Origin: an uncultured Lachnospiraceae bacterium
Lineage (GTDB): Bacteria > Bacillota > Clostridia > Lachnospirales > Lachnospiraceae
Length of the DNA: 8,808 nucleotides
Reading direction: 5' to 3'
Assembly (NCBI GenBank): GCA_910579085.1
Contig: CAJTRU010000080.1
Coordinates: 1-8,808, forward strand
Shown piece after piece: positions 1-6,584 of the stretch (the stretch's first letter is position 1; every line of letters starts with the position of its first letter). The notes below the pieces were generated by a model. That model had not been told where the DNA came from and ran no database searches. It was given only the letters and a program-made list of their open reading frames with translations. A program made the translations under genes and the position numbers.

Positions 1-8
1 AATAAAAA

Positions 9-791
9 TTATTTTTGTGATAAAAGTATTTCTATTTCTGAACGGTATCCATATTTAATTAGATACTCTATTACTGCACCTTCTACCATTTCACGTATTG
101 TTATATTTTTGGAATGTGAAAAGTCATCTATTATTGCAGACAATCCTTTTGAAAGGTATATGCTTTTAACTTTTTTGCTTCCAGGTATCAGATAACGTTG
201 TGGTGTATTGTCTGACAGGGCAGGGGTGCAGAGCTCTATTAGACGCTCTTTGTTTTCGTAAAGAAAATTTAAAAGAGAGTAGTATTTATTACTGTCGTCA
301 GTATTTGCATCTTTATCAATAAGCTGTTTGGCAAGTTCAACTTTTGCATCCCTGCCAGCAAGTTCTGATAATGGGTTTACTTGTTTTACAATACGTGGTT
401 CGTATGTTTTTGTACTGCTGTTGTAGAACATGTTATTATTGCGCATATAGGTATTCATTTCTGAGTAGTCTTTAAAGCCAAATGTTTTAGCTATATCTGC
501 TGGGTTTGCGAGAACCCCGTCTTTTTTAAATTTGTCTGCTATCATCTGGGCACGGAAAGGAATACCACCGCTAATCTGGTCTAACATTTTGCTTCGGTAT
601 TCATCCCTCTTAATATATTTGCCATTTTTAATTATAAAGCCACGCCTTCTGAAAAATGCGTCCATAGTACGTATGCTTGAATAACCATATTTTTTATAAA
701 TATCTTCCCTGTTCTTTCCTTCATCAATTTCCTTAAGAATTTTAAATTCCTGTTCATCAAAGTTTTTATTTATTGTATTATTAGATGGCAT
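9..791 (-). CDS. Unrecognised DNA-binding-like protein, partner of tyrosine recombinase
   Basis: A 260-aa protein that I do not recognise by family. It contains an internal duplication: residues about 30-61 and 99-133 share the pattern D-I-x-K-x-[YF]-G-[YF]-x5-M-[DN]-x-[FY]-[FM]-R, which looks like two small helix-turn-helix-like units. Residues about 205-250 (KKVKSIYLS followed by two helices) resemble a ribbon-helix-helix DNA-binding fold. The middle (140-195) is a charged helical linker. No signal peptide or membrane segment is visible. The start at 791 is supported by AAGGAG at 802-807, which lies inside the end of the recombinase gene, and only 6 bp separate the two genes. They are almost certainly cotranscribed and translationally coupled. 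I infer a DNA-binding accessory role for the recombinase, for example site selection or autoregulation. The domain calls are by eye and moderate in certainty. Confidence 0.75.
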   Translation of the reverse strand: MPSNNTINKNFDEQEFKILKEIDEGKNREDIYKKYGYSSIRTMDAFFRRRGFIIKNGKYIKRDEYRSKMLDQISGGIPFRAQMIADKFKKDGVLANPADIAKTFGFKDYSEMNTYMRNNNMFYNSSTKTYEPRIVKQVNPLSELAGRDAKVELAKQLIDKDANTDDSNKYYSLLNFLYENKERLIELCTPALSDNTPQRYLIPGSKKVKSIYLSKGLSAIIDDFSHSKNITIREMVEGAVIEYLIKYGYRSEIEILLSQK

Positions 792-797
792 ATTAGT

Positions 798-1676
798 TTA
801 TCTCCTTTTTTTAAGTGATAATGTATTGACAGATTCAACTAGCTGTGACTGTTCAGTATGAAGGTAAATGCTGCTGCTTTTAAGGTCTGCATGTCCAAGC
901 AGCCTTTGCAGGACTGGTATAGGGCAGTTCTGGGCAACAAGTGCGGACGCAAAACTGTGCCTTAGACAATGGGCTGACAATTTGGGGTTTAATCCTGCTT
1001 TTTTTGCATATGTATGTATACATTCATTTAAATACTGGTGGGTGAGTTTTCCGGAATTAATTGTTGAAAAAAAGTTATCTGAGTTATTATTTCTGAATTT
1101 TTTTTTGTACTTGGCAAGTATTTGTTTTATTTCGGGGTTCATAGGTATAACCCTGTCTTTTTTTCCTTTTCCACATACTACAGTTATTTCATTTCTGTCA
1201 AAATTAACATCATCAAGTTTTAAACTGCATAATTCAGAAACACGCAGGCCAGTAAAACATATAGTGGAACAAGCAGCATAAATAACAGGTTTATCAATTA
1301 CTGAAAGAAAATGCTTCATTTCACTTATTGTAAGGTAAAGACGTTCTTTTTTCTGTATATGGATATTGTCAAGCTGGTTCGCAAGGTTGGCCTGGGTAAA
1401 TCCACGTTTTACTAAGAAATTCCAAAATGAACGCAGTGTAACAAGTACATTTGCACGTGTTTTACCAGAGTTTCCTCTTTTTTTGCGGTATGACATATAT
1501 TCCTGGAGATGTTCTATTGTGATATTTTCAAGAATAGCTATGCCATTAAAGATTTCTTCCTCAAGATAGCGCGTAAAATCAACCAGAGTTCCTTTGTAAT
1601 TCCTGATTGTGTGCGGGCTTGAGTCTTTGTCGTCGAGAAATTCAATAAAAATTTCAATAAGTCTTGATAGTGCCAT
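798..1676 (-). CDS. Tyrosine recombinase (XerC/XerD-like integrase)
   Basis: A complete 292-aa tyrosine recombinase, the usual size for Xer-like or simple integron-type enzymes. Residues 1-100 form the SAM-like core-binding domain (SPHTIRNYKGTL near the N-terminus). The catalytic domain follows with all expected residues: R145 in TGLRVSELCSL, Lys about 170-173 in the GKGKKDR beta hairpin, H236 and R239 in AHCLRH, H262 in LLGH, and the nucleophile Y271 in SSIYLH. The enzyme cuts and rejoins DNA through a 3'-phosphotyrosine. The start at 1676 is supported by AGGAGG at 1687-1692. It is first in an operon with the 260-aa gene. Nothing shows whether it is a housekeeping Xer enzyme, an invertase or the integrase of a decayed element. 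Linkage to an unknown DNA-binding protein, and no dif site recognised, favour an accessory role. Confidence 0.93.
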   Translation of the reverse strand: MALSRLIEIFIEFLDDKDSSPHTIRNYKGTLVDFTRYLEEEIFNGIAILENITIEHLQEYMSYRKKRGNSGKTRANVLVTLRSFWNFLVKRGFTQANLANQLDNIHIQKKERLYLTISEMKHFLSVIDKPVIYAACSTICFTGLRVSELCSLKLDDVNFDRNEITVVCGKGKKDRVIPMNPEIKQILAKYKKKFRNNNSDNFFSTINSGKLTHQYLNECIHTYAKKAGLNPKLSAHCLRHSFASALVAQNCPIPVLQRLLGHADLKSSSIYLHTEQSQLVESVNTLSLKKRR

Positions 1677-1790
1677 TTTAAATCCGCCTCCTGGTATAAT
1701 ATAGTAGTAAGCATATGTAATCTATAAAAATGCTTCGTGTTCAATATTTATTTGTGGGAGTTTTTATAGTTACATTTTAGTTTAGCCTGG

Positions 1791-1862
1791 ATAGTTAGAA
1801 TTGGTATATTTTATCTGGAACGTATATTGGGTATTTAACAAAATTTACCATATTTTAACTAT
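1791..1862. repeat. Imperfect inverted repeat upstream of tyrosine recombinase
   Basis: The left arm at 1791-1806 (ATAGTTAGAATTGGTA) and the right arm at 1846-1862 match as inverted copies at about 15 of 17 positions with one single-base gap, separated by 39 bp. A third ATAGTTA lies at 1766-1772 in the orientation of the left arm. The position about 115 bp upstream of the recombinase start suggests a recombinase or regulator binding region. That is inference, because A/T-rich repeats of this length can arise by chance. Confidence 0.4.
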
Positions 1863-2052
1863 TCAAGTATTAAATATATCATTCATTGGCAATGCTGGAT
1901 ATTGTTTCTTATAAAATTAGTTTGGAAAATGCGTAGTTTTGGGGTTTGGATTATATATAATAATACATTTGATACAGGATTAAAAATTATATAAATTAAT
2001 GTACTATAGAATTTAAAAAATATAATAAAGAATAGAAACCAGAATTATTATT

Positions 2053-2096
2053 AAATATAAATTATTATAAAATATAAATTTTTCTGAAATATAAAT
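2053..2096. repeat. Three 10-bp repeats at exact 17-bp spacing
   Basis: AAATATAAAT occurs at 2053-2062, 2070-2079 and 2087-2096, so the period is exactly 17 bp with variable 7-bp spacers. The surroundings are low-complexity A/T DNA, so function is uncertain. Confidence 0.5.
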
Positions 2097-2139
2097 AAGT
2101 TAAAGAATGGAAAATTAAAAAATAAGGAAAATTGAAAAA

Positions 2140-2187
2140 CTGGAATAAATAAAATAACAAAAATAAACCACCAGAAAACTGGTGGTT
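2140..2187 (-). terminator. Intrinsic terminator of DUF1292 gene
   Basis: A perfect 9-bp stem (AACCACCAG at 2166-2174, CTGGTGGTT at 2179-2187) with a 4-base loop. Read on the minus strand it is followed by a U-rich run (TTTATTTTTGTTATTTTAT). It sits 30 bp after the DUF1292 stop codon. Confidence 0.88.
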
Positions 2188-2216
2188 ATAGATACTCTGT
2201 TATATTAATGGCTGGC

Positions 2217-2597
2217 TTATTTAATCCTGACACCAGGCACATAACTTCCAATATCATTAAGATATTCTTCATCATTGTATAATTCATTAGTAGCTTTATT
2301 AAAGTATTGTTCAAATGCAGAAGCAACTGACTGTAATTCTTCATCATCAGTAATACCTTCAAATTCAGGATTGCCTTCTTCATCTTCTGAATATCTGAAA
2401 AGGATTAACTCATCTTCTGGAATATCTTCATCTGGATTTATAGGAAGTACAGCTACATATTCCTTGTCGAGTTCGTCAATTTCTAAAGCAGCAATTATCT
2501 CTACATCAAATTCTTCACTTGTTTCTGGTGCAATGGTTACAATAACTGTTTCATCATCAGATTCATTAAAAAATAAATTTTTATTTTTGGTGTTCAT
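2217..2597 (-). CDS. DUF1292 family acidic protein
   Basis: A 126-aa, strongly acidic, soluble protein. The pattern of a hydrophobic strand (TVIVTIAP), then EIIAALEIDELDKEYVAVLP, then a run of acidic residues and DELILFRYSEDEEGNPEFEGITDDEEL matches the DUF1292 family (Bacillus YrzB-like), whose function is not established. It is longer than the compact family members because of an N-terminal extension and a C-terminal tail (about residues 100-126, ending GSYVPGVRIK). The start at 2597 has GAAAGGA at 2604-2610. The gene is monocistronic, with a near-consensus promoter at 2661-2689 and a clear terminator at 2166-2187. It lies just downstream of the deacetylase C-terminal fragment on the same strand, outside the rearranged segment. 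Confidence 0.88.
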   Translation of the reverse strand: MNTKNKNLFFNESDDETVIVTIAPETSEEFDVEIIAALEIDELDKEYVAVLPINPDEDIPEDELILFRYSEDEEGNPEFEGITDDEELQSVASAFEQYFNKATNELYNDEEYLNDIGSYVPGVRIK

Positions 2598-2660
2598 ATA
2601 AATTCCTTTCTTAATATCTTAAATGTAGATATCAGTTTGAGTAAAAAATAAACTATTTAT

Positions 2661-2689
2661 AATATACCATCTACCAGGGCAGGTGTCAA
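2661..2689 (-). promoter_or_regulatory. Sigma-A-type promoter of DUF1292 gene
   Basis: On the minus strand there is a perfect TTGACA -35 (2684-2689), a 17-bp spacer and a TATATT -10 (2661-2666). Transcription would begin near 2654, giving a leader of about 57 nt. Confidence 0.85.
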
Positions 2690-2762
2690 TTATGTAAAGA
2701 ATTATTAAAAGGATATTTGTAAATAAATGTAAAAATAGATTCTGGCTGTTTTTTATTTAACA

Positions 2763-3048
2763 TCAATTGCCAGTACCAGGTGACGGACTGCTGGAATTGC
2801 TTGTATTTAACAGGTGCTGGCGGCCCTCAACATCCATTTCGTAGTTGTCTTTGTAGATAAGTTCCGACATTGTTACCAATGTAAATCCTTTTTCTTTAAG
2901 GCCTGTTATAAGCTGTTCAAGTGCCTGTGCTGTGTATTTTGCACCATTGTGGCAAAGAATTATAGAACCATTGCCAAGATGTTTGTGGTTTAAAACGGTA
3001 TTTAATATGGAGTCTGTTCCATAGTCTTTCCAGTCCAGGCTGTCACTA
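2763..3048 (-). pseudogene. C-terminal fragment of polysaccharide deacetylase
   Basis: An open frame of about 95 codons with no start codon and no ribosome binding site, ending at TGA 2763-2765. It reads SDSLDWKDYGTD, then GSIILCHNG, then KEKGFTLVTMSELIYKDNY and EGRQ. These are the end of NodB motif 4 (DW), motif 5 (the LCHNG segment carrying the catalytic histidine) and the typical C-terminus of clostridial membrane-anchored NodB deacetylases. The missing N-terminal part is the plus-strand gene starting at 6585, more than 3.5 kb away in the opposite orientation. The frame breaks at 3048-3049, where non-homologous sequence (the serine recombinase site arm) begins. By itself it should not be expressed as a functional product. 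Together with 6585-7258 it forms a complete deacetylase. Confidence 0.9.
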
Positions 3049-3087
3049 TACGCAATAGATGGAAAAATGTAGTCTTTATAATTATAG
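3036..3087. other. Left hybrid recombination site (deacetylase half-site + integrase arm)
   Basis: Deacetylase codons run up to about 3048. From 3049 comes TACGCAATAGATGGA (3049-3063), then ATGTA and ATAATTATAG (3078-3087). The same series appears at the other breakpoint (7257-7289). I read this as B half plus P half, with a probable TA crossover at 3049-3050. A TA crossover at 3047-3048 is also possible. Confidence 0.72.
3049..3063 (+). repeat. 15-bp recombinase arm repeat, copy 1
   Basis: TACGCAATAGATGGA. It matches 7257-7271 at 14 of 15 positions in the same orientation. After inversion of the segment the two copies would face each other as a palindrome around TA. Confidence 0.85.
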
Positions 3088-3204
3088 TATTATAATATAG
3101 TTACAGGTGGTTTATAAGAGAGAAGAAGAATACTTATAGTTAAGTTTGTTATAATATAATAAGGTATGTAATGCCAGATATGGCTGGATTTTATAAGCAT
3201 ATAA

Positions 3205-3241
3205 TAAATAAAAAAGCCCGAAGCAATATACTTCAGGCTTT
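3205..3241 (-). terminator. Intrinsic terminator of serine recombinase operon
   Basis: On the minus strand an 11-bp stem (plus-strand arms 3213-3223 and 3231-3241, one position pairing as G-U in RNA) with a 7-base loop is followed by TTTTTTATTTATTA. It overlaps the recombinase stop codon. In the opposite orientation of the segment it would shield metF from recombinase transcription. Confidence 0.85.
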
Positions 3242-4708
3242 CCATATAATTTCAAGTGAATTCTTTCCAACTAAAATTTTACTAATAAAAGCTTCAGCTA
3301 TCTGGTGTTTATGCCTGTTATCAAGTTCTTTAAAAATAATATTGCAAGACTTGTATTTTTCCTTTTTGGGTGTTGTCTTAATAGAATTAATAATATTTTT
3401 ACGTTCAGCATCCAGTTTTTCTATTTGTTTATTCAGATATGCGATTGTTATTTCTGTTGATTCTGAAGCGCATTTTACAAGTCTTTCTATTTTTTCTTCA
3501 ATTTTTATAAGTTCCATTTTTTGCCTTGTATTATAGACAGGTTCTTCTTCATTATCATTATGGCATTGTTCCAGTATATGTTCCAGGTTTTCTTGCACAA
3601 TATTTTCTATTTCATTTATACTTACAAGGAATTCTTTTATATCACAAATATGCATGTTATAATTGCCGCTGCATGAAAGGAAAACCCGGTTTTTATACCC
3701 TTTTTTTACAATAACTGCATACATGCAGTTCGCACATTTTAGAAGGCCTGTAAGCCATGAATTTTTTCCACTGCCAGAATTTTTAAGTTGTGTGTTCCTG
3801 TCGAGTTTATACTGGCATTTAAGCCATGTTTCAGATGGGATTATTCCAGGAAAATTCATTAAAGATACAACATGGTCTTTAAAATCTGAATATTTTCTTG
3901 TTGAAGCATCACGTTTTCCTGTTACCTGTGCTGCATGTGTGCCATCAAATTCTTCTATGTTGTTTGTAAATTTTGTTATGCCTTTACTGCGGTAATATGT
4001 ATAAACGTTTATATCTGCCTGGACGTAAAGAGGGCTGTGTAGTATCCGGCTAACTGCCACATTGTCCCAGGCCTTTCTTTTGCTACAATAAATATTCTCT
4101 TGTGCCAGCATTTTTGCAATACTGCCTAGTGAACCATTATCACAGATATAAGCATTAAACATTTTTTTAACAGTTCCAATATCATTGTTGGCAATAAGTG
4201 TTGGAACATTCTGGCCGTTTTTAACTATTCTGCCATTATTAAATCCAAATGGTGCCGGGCCTCCAAGCCATGTGCCATATCTGGCACGTTCATAATAGTT
4301 ATCTTTTACACGTCCTGCAATAGTTTCACGTTCTAGTTGTGCAAAAATCATTATAATATAAAGCATTGCACGTCCTGTTGGTGTTTCAGTGTCGAATTTT
4401 TCACTTACAGATGTAAAGGATACATGGAAGCTGTTTAATTCTTCCCACATATGCCCAAAATCTGTAATTGAACGGGAAAGGCGGTCCAGACGGTAAACGA
4501 CAACCCTGTCTATAAGACCGCTTTTAACATCCTGCATCATCTTGCGGAACTGTGGCCTGTCTGTGTTTTTGCCGCTGTATCCTTTATCTGTGTAGATTTT
4601 GAAATTGCTTTCTCCGTTACATTCTTTTTTACAAAGCCCAATCTGCGCTTCTATTGAAATACTGTCTTTTTTATCTACAGACTGCCTTCCATAAATTGCT
4701 GTTGCCAT
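3233..4708 (-). CDS. Large serine recombinase (integrase/invertase)
   Basis: A 491-aa large serine recombinase, complete. Residues 1-140 are the resolvase-type catalytic domain: YGRQS with nucleophile S10, YRLDRLSRS (72-80), and TGRAMLYIIMIFAQLERE preceding the long helix. Residues about 145-300 are the recombinase DNA-binding domain. Residues 318-357 are a zinc ribbon with C325, C328, C346 and C355. Residues about 395-445 form the coiled coil that controls site synapsis in serine integrases. The enzyme makes 2-bp staggered cuts and joins attP to attB. I chose the ATG at 4708 because GGAGG (4715-4719) precedes it by a few bases. An upstream in-frame ATG at 4786 has no such site and overlaps the leader gene. 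It is 25 bp downstream of the 50-aa gene, has its own terminator, and sits next to the arm at 3049, as integrase genes usually sit next to attP. Confidence 0.95.
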   Translation of the reverse strand: MATAIYGRQSVDKKDSISIEAQIGLCKKECNGESNFKIYTDKGYSGKNTDRPQFRKMMQDVKSGLIDRVVVYRLDRLSRSITDFGHMWEELNSFHVSFTSVSEKFDTETPTGRAMLYIIMIFAQLERETIAGRVKDNYYERARYGTWLGGPAPFGFNNGRIVKNGQNVPTLIANNDIGTVKKMFNAYICDNGSLGSIAKMLAQENIYCSKRKAWDNVAVSRILHSPLYVQADINVYTYYRSKGITKFTNNIEEFDGTHAAQVTGKRDASTRKYSDFKDHVVSLMNFPGIIPSETWLKCQYKLDRNTQLKNSGSGKNSWLTGLLKCANCMYAVIVKKGYKNRVFLSCSGNYNMHICDIKEFLVSINEIENIVQENLEHILEQCHNDNEEEPVYNTRQKMELIKIEEKIERLVKCASESTEITIAYLNKQIEKLDAERKNIINSIKTTPKKEKYKSCNIIFKELDNRHKHQIAEAFISKILVGKNSLEIIWKA

Positions 4709-4733
4709 AAATTTCCTCCATTTTGTAAAATAA

Positions 4734-4886
4734 TTATAGTGTTTTTTTGCTAGTATGGTTTTTATCTTTTGTTTTTTCAGGCTCAAACTGGAATTTTATA
4801 TTTAACTGCCTGTAAATTTTTTTAAATTCTTTTAATCTTTCTTCATTGCTTGGATAAGATTTTAGATAAGTATGTTTTACCTGCAT
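4734..4886 (-). CDS. Small 50-aa protein encoded just upstream of the serine recombinase
   Basis: A 50-aa basic, lysine-rich protein (MQVKHTYLKSYPSNEERLKE, then a charged tail ending HTSKKTL). It has an excellent GGAGG at 4894-4898, 7 nt before the ATG, and its stop codon is 25 nt before the recombinase start, so the two are very likely one operon. No family is recognised. It has a predicted helix around residues 13-28 and no membrane segment. Small partners of serine integrases, including recombination directionality factors, are often of this size and diverse in sequence, so such a role is possible but unproven. Alternatively it is only a leader whose translation delivers ribosomes to the recombinase. 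The reading frame and ribosome binding site make a real gene likely. Confidence 0.7.
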   Translation of the reverse strand: MQVKHTYLKSYPSNEERLKEFKKIYRQLNIKFQFEPEKTKDKNHTSKKTL

Positions 4887-4998
4887 TATATTACCTCCAG
4901 CAAAAATCTAATAATAATAAATATGCACTGTAAGTCATATTTAAGCCAGTTATATTTTTTAATTTTGAGTTTTTCATGTTGTTTACTTGCCTGGCAGC

Positions 4999-5027
4999 TT
5001 TACTTAACTTTCTGTTTGTGCTATTAT
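4999..5027 (+). promoter_or_regulatory. Probable promoter of DtxR-like regulator
   Basis: TTTACT (4999-5004), a 17-bp spacer, and TATTAT (5022-5027), about 87 bp before the start codon. Four of six and five of six bases match the sigma-A consensus, in AT-rich DNA, so support is moderate. The 4887-5113 interval is shared with the divergent recombinase operon, for which I see no convincing promoter. Confidence 0.45.
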
Positions 5028-5113
5028 ATTATAAATAAAAAACATTTGTTTAGAAGTTTTAATCCGTGGCAAATGTGGAAGGTTTTTTAATATTTTATTG
5101 GATGGGGTGTACT

Positions 5114-5482
5114 ATGAAAGTAAATGAATCGGCTGAGAATTATCTTGAAACAATACTGGTTTTAAGTAAGAAACTTCCAGTTGTACGTTCAGTTGATATT
5201 TCTAATGAACTTGGATTTAAGAAATCAAGTGTAAGTGTAGCAATGAAAAATCTTAAGGAAAAGAAGTATATTACTGTTACTGATGCAGGTTTTATATATC
5301 TTACTGATGAAGGAAAAAATATTGCTGCCATGATATATGAAAGGCATGAGTTTATTTCTAAATGGCTTGTTTCACTGGGTGTTGATGAAAAGGTTGCAAC
5401 TGAAGATGCATGCAGGATAGAGCATGTTATCAGTGCTGAAAGTTTTGCTGCAATAAAAGAATATTGTTCTAAGCATAATTAA
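5114..5482 (+). CDS. DtxR/MntR-family metal-dependent transcriptional regulator
   Basis: A 122-aa repressor of the DtxR/MntR family. Residues 6-64 form the winged helix (SAENYLETIL, then the HTH SVDISNELGFKKSSVSVAMKNL, wing to LTDEG). Residues 65-122 form the metal-binding and dimerisation domain. Candidate ligands by alignment to MntR and DtxR are E12, H78, C100, E103 and H104 (ERHEF and CRIEH). The position of MntR D8 is N9, and C100 replaces MntR E99 as in DtxR, so metal preference (Mn or Fe) cannot be called. The SH3-like C-terminal domain of DtxR is absent, as in MntR. I use the ATG at 5114, preceded by GGATGGGG (5100-5107) and starting at the conserved family N-terminus. An in-frame ATG at 5066 adds 16 unrelated residues. 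No metal transporter is adjacent, so the target is unknown. It is carried inside the invertible segment. Confidence 0.87.
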   Translation: MKVNESAENYLETILVLSKKLPVVRSVDISNELGFKKSSVSVAMKNLKEKKYITVTDAGFIYLTDEGKNIAAMIYERHEFISKWLVSLGVDEKVATEDACRIEHVISAESFAAIKEYCSKHN

Positions 5483-5544
5483 TTTAAACCGCTTAATAAA
5501 GAAATATAAGTTAGTATTATAAGCAGGTTTTTATATTTTGCAAA

Positions 5545-5584
5545 TAAAGCTTTCTGGAATGATATGGGCAGCCAGAAAGCTTTA
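5545..5584. terminator. Hairpin between convergent genes
   Basis: A perfect 13-bp inverted repeat (TAAAGCTTTCTGG at 5545-5557 and its complement at 5572-5584) around a 14-base loop. It sits between the 3' ends of the DtxR-like gene and the methyltransferase. Flanking T-runs are weak on both strands (TTTAATACT and TTTATTTGC), so it is probably a shared bidirectional terminator of modest strength. Confidence 0.65.
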
Positions 5585-5621
5585 ATACTATGTGTCCTGC
5601 CATTTGTAATTATATTCTATG

Positions 5622-6395
5622 TTATGTATTCTGCAATATATCTAATGTATGTGCACTTGCGCCAAGCAAGTCTTTCCTTTCGCATGTGCTTAAATGGTAA
5701 TCTATAAATATCTGGAAAGTTTCTTCATCCATGCTTCCAAGCACCTGGCGCATATAATCTGCTGGTCCGTCTGCTGCTATTATTTTTACGCGTTTAAGGC
5801 CTGCTTCAGTATTAATTTTGTCTATATCTTCAAGCCTGGCATAATCATATAAGTCATTTTCACTGCATACACAATGGAAATTTTTGTCGATTTTTCCATC
5901 TGTAATACATTGCCTGGCAAAATTTTTCTTAAAAGCATATGTAATTATACTATATTCATTCATACAGTATGCAACAAGAATATACCCATTTTTTTTAGTG
6001 ACGCGTTTAGCCTCGTTTAATACTTTTACTTTTTCGTCAAATGTAAAAAGATGGTACATAGGCCCGAATACAAGTGCCATGTCAAAACTGTTTTCATAAA
6101 ATCTGGATAAATCAAGCGCATTGCCTTGGAAAGCTTTTACATTGCTTTTTTTAGATTTTAATATGCCTAAATTGTATTTGACAAGTTCAACAGCAGTAAC
6201 ATCATAACCTTCATTGGCCAGACAGACAGAATACCTGCCAGTGCCTGCACCTATATCAATTATTTTTTTATCTTTGCTGTTTCCTAAAAAATCGTGTATG
6301 TATTTCATGGAAGTTATATATTCCACTTGTCCATGCCGCCTTAACAGCCTTTTATCTTCACAAAATTTATTATAGTGTTTTTCTAATTCAGTCAT
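5622..6395 (-). CDS. Class I SAM-dependent methyltransferase
   Basis: A complete 257-aa cytosolic methyltransferase of the Rossmann-fold class. Motif I is IDIGAGTGRYS (46-56). The acidic residue at the end of strand 2 is E70 (VTAVEL). GNALDL (91-96) and SFDMALVFGPMYHLF (103-117) correspond to later SAM-site strands. The N-terminal HGQVEYITSMKYI and C-terminal DEETFQIFIDYHLSTCER segments are typical of a group common in Firmicutes whose substrate is not known, as far as I recall. The start at 6395 has GGAGG at 6400-6404, and a near-consensus promoter lies at 6474-6502. It is divergent from the deacetylase, convergent with the DtxR-like gene, and appears to be a passenger on the invertible segment. 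No link to the deacetylase can be shown. Confidence 0.88.
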   Translation of the reverse strand: MTELEKHYNKFCEDKRLLRRHGQVEYITSMKYIHDFLGNSKDKKIIDIGAGTGRYSVCLANEGYDVTAVELVKYNLGILKSKKSNVKAFQGNALDLSRFYENSFDMALVFGPMYHLFTFDEKVKVLNEAKRVTKKNGYILVAYCMNEYSIITYAFKKNFARQCITDGKIDKNFHCVCSENDLYDYARLEDIDKINTEAGLKRVKIIAADGPADYMRQVLGSMDEETFQIFIDYHLSTCERKDLLGASAHTLDILQNT

Positions 6396-6473
6396 ATAGC
6401 CTCCGCTTATATAATTATTTTTAAAACAAATATTTTTAATACCAGGACATACGTTTTATGCCAGCCTTGGAAT

Positions 6474-6502
6474 ATTATACCTTATATATGTGTATTTGTC
6501 TA
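6474..6502 (-). promoter_or_regulatory. Sigma-A-type promoter of methyltransferase
   Basis: On the minus strand there is TAGACA (6497-6502), a 17-bp spacer and a perfect TATAAT (6474-6479). The predicted start is near 6467, leaving a leader of about 72 nt. No comparable promoter was found for the divergent deacetylase gene in the same interval. Confidence 0.75.
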
Positions 6503-6584
6503 AGAATAAGTGCATTTTTCCCTTATATTTTCATATATTATTACAAAAATAAGTGTCATTGAATATAAGTAAGGAGAAAACAAA

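Larger units (their letters stand above)
1677..2165. other. Non-coding AT-rich region with short repeats
   Basis: About 490 bp without a credible gene, lying between the recombinase start and the terminator of the DUF1292 gene. It contains an imperfect inverted repeat near the recombinase promoter side (1791-1862) and a phased A/T repeat (2053-2096). No tRNA, riboswitch or recognisable promoter stood out. Confidence 0.7.

Noticed and set aside
868..1281. Plus-strand frame opposite the tyrosine recombinase
   Set aside because: It is antisense to a gene with complete catalytic motifs and shows no domain of its own.
1677..2165. CRISPR array or tRNA in the long non-coding interval
   Set aside because: There are no repeats of 25-40 bp with unique spacers and no cloverleaf-type arms. 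Only short A/T repeats are present.
2275..2601. Serine-rich plus-strand frame opposite the DUF1292 gene
   Set aside because: It is the mirror of the acidic codons (GAA/GAT read as TTC/ATC/TCA) and has no ribosome binding site or family resemblance.
4709..4786. A 26-residue N-terminal extension of the serine recombinase from the ATG at 4786
   Set aside because: It lacks a ribosome binding site, overlaps the well-supported 50-aa gene, and the family N-terminus begins at the ATG at 4708 behind GGAGG.
5066..5113. Upstream start of the DtxR-like gene
   Set aside because: The added residues do not resemble the family, and the ATG at 5114 has the better upstream G-rich site.
6425..6545. Sporulation sigma-factor promoter for the deacetylase (CATACGTT or CATATATTA as -10)
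   Set aside because: No matching -35 at the required distance was found, and such -10 strings are common in DNA this AT-rich.
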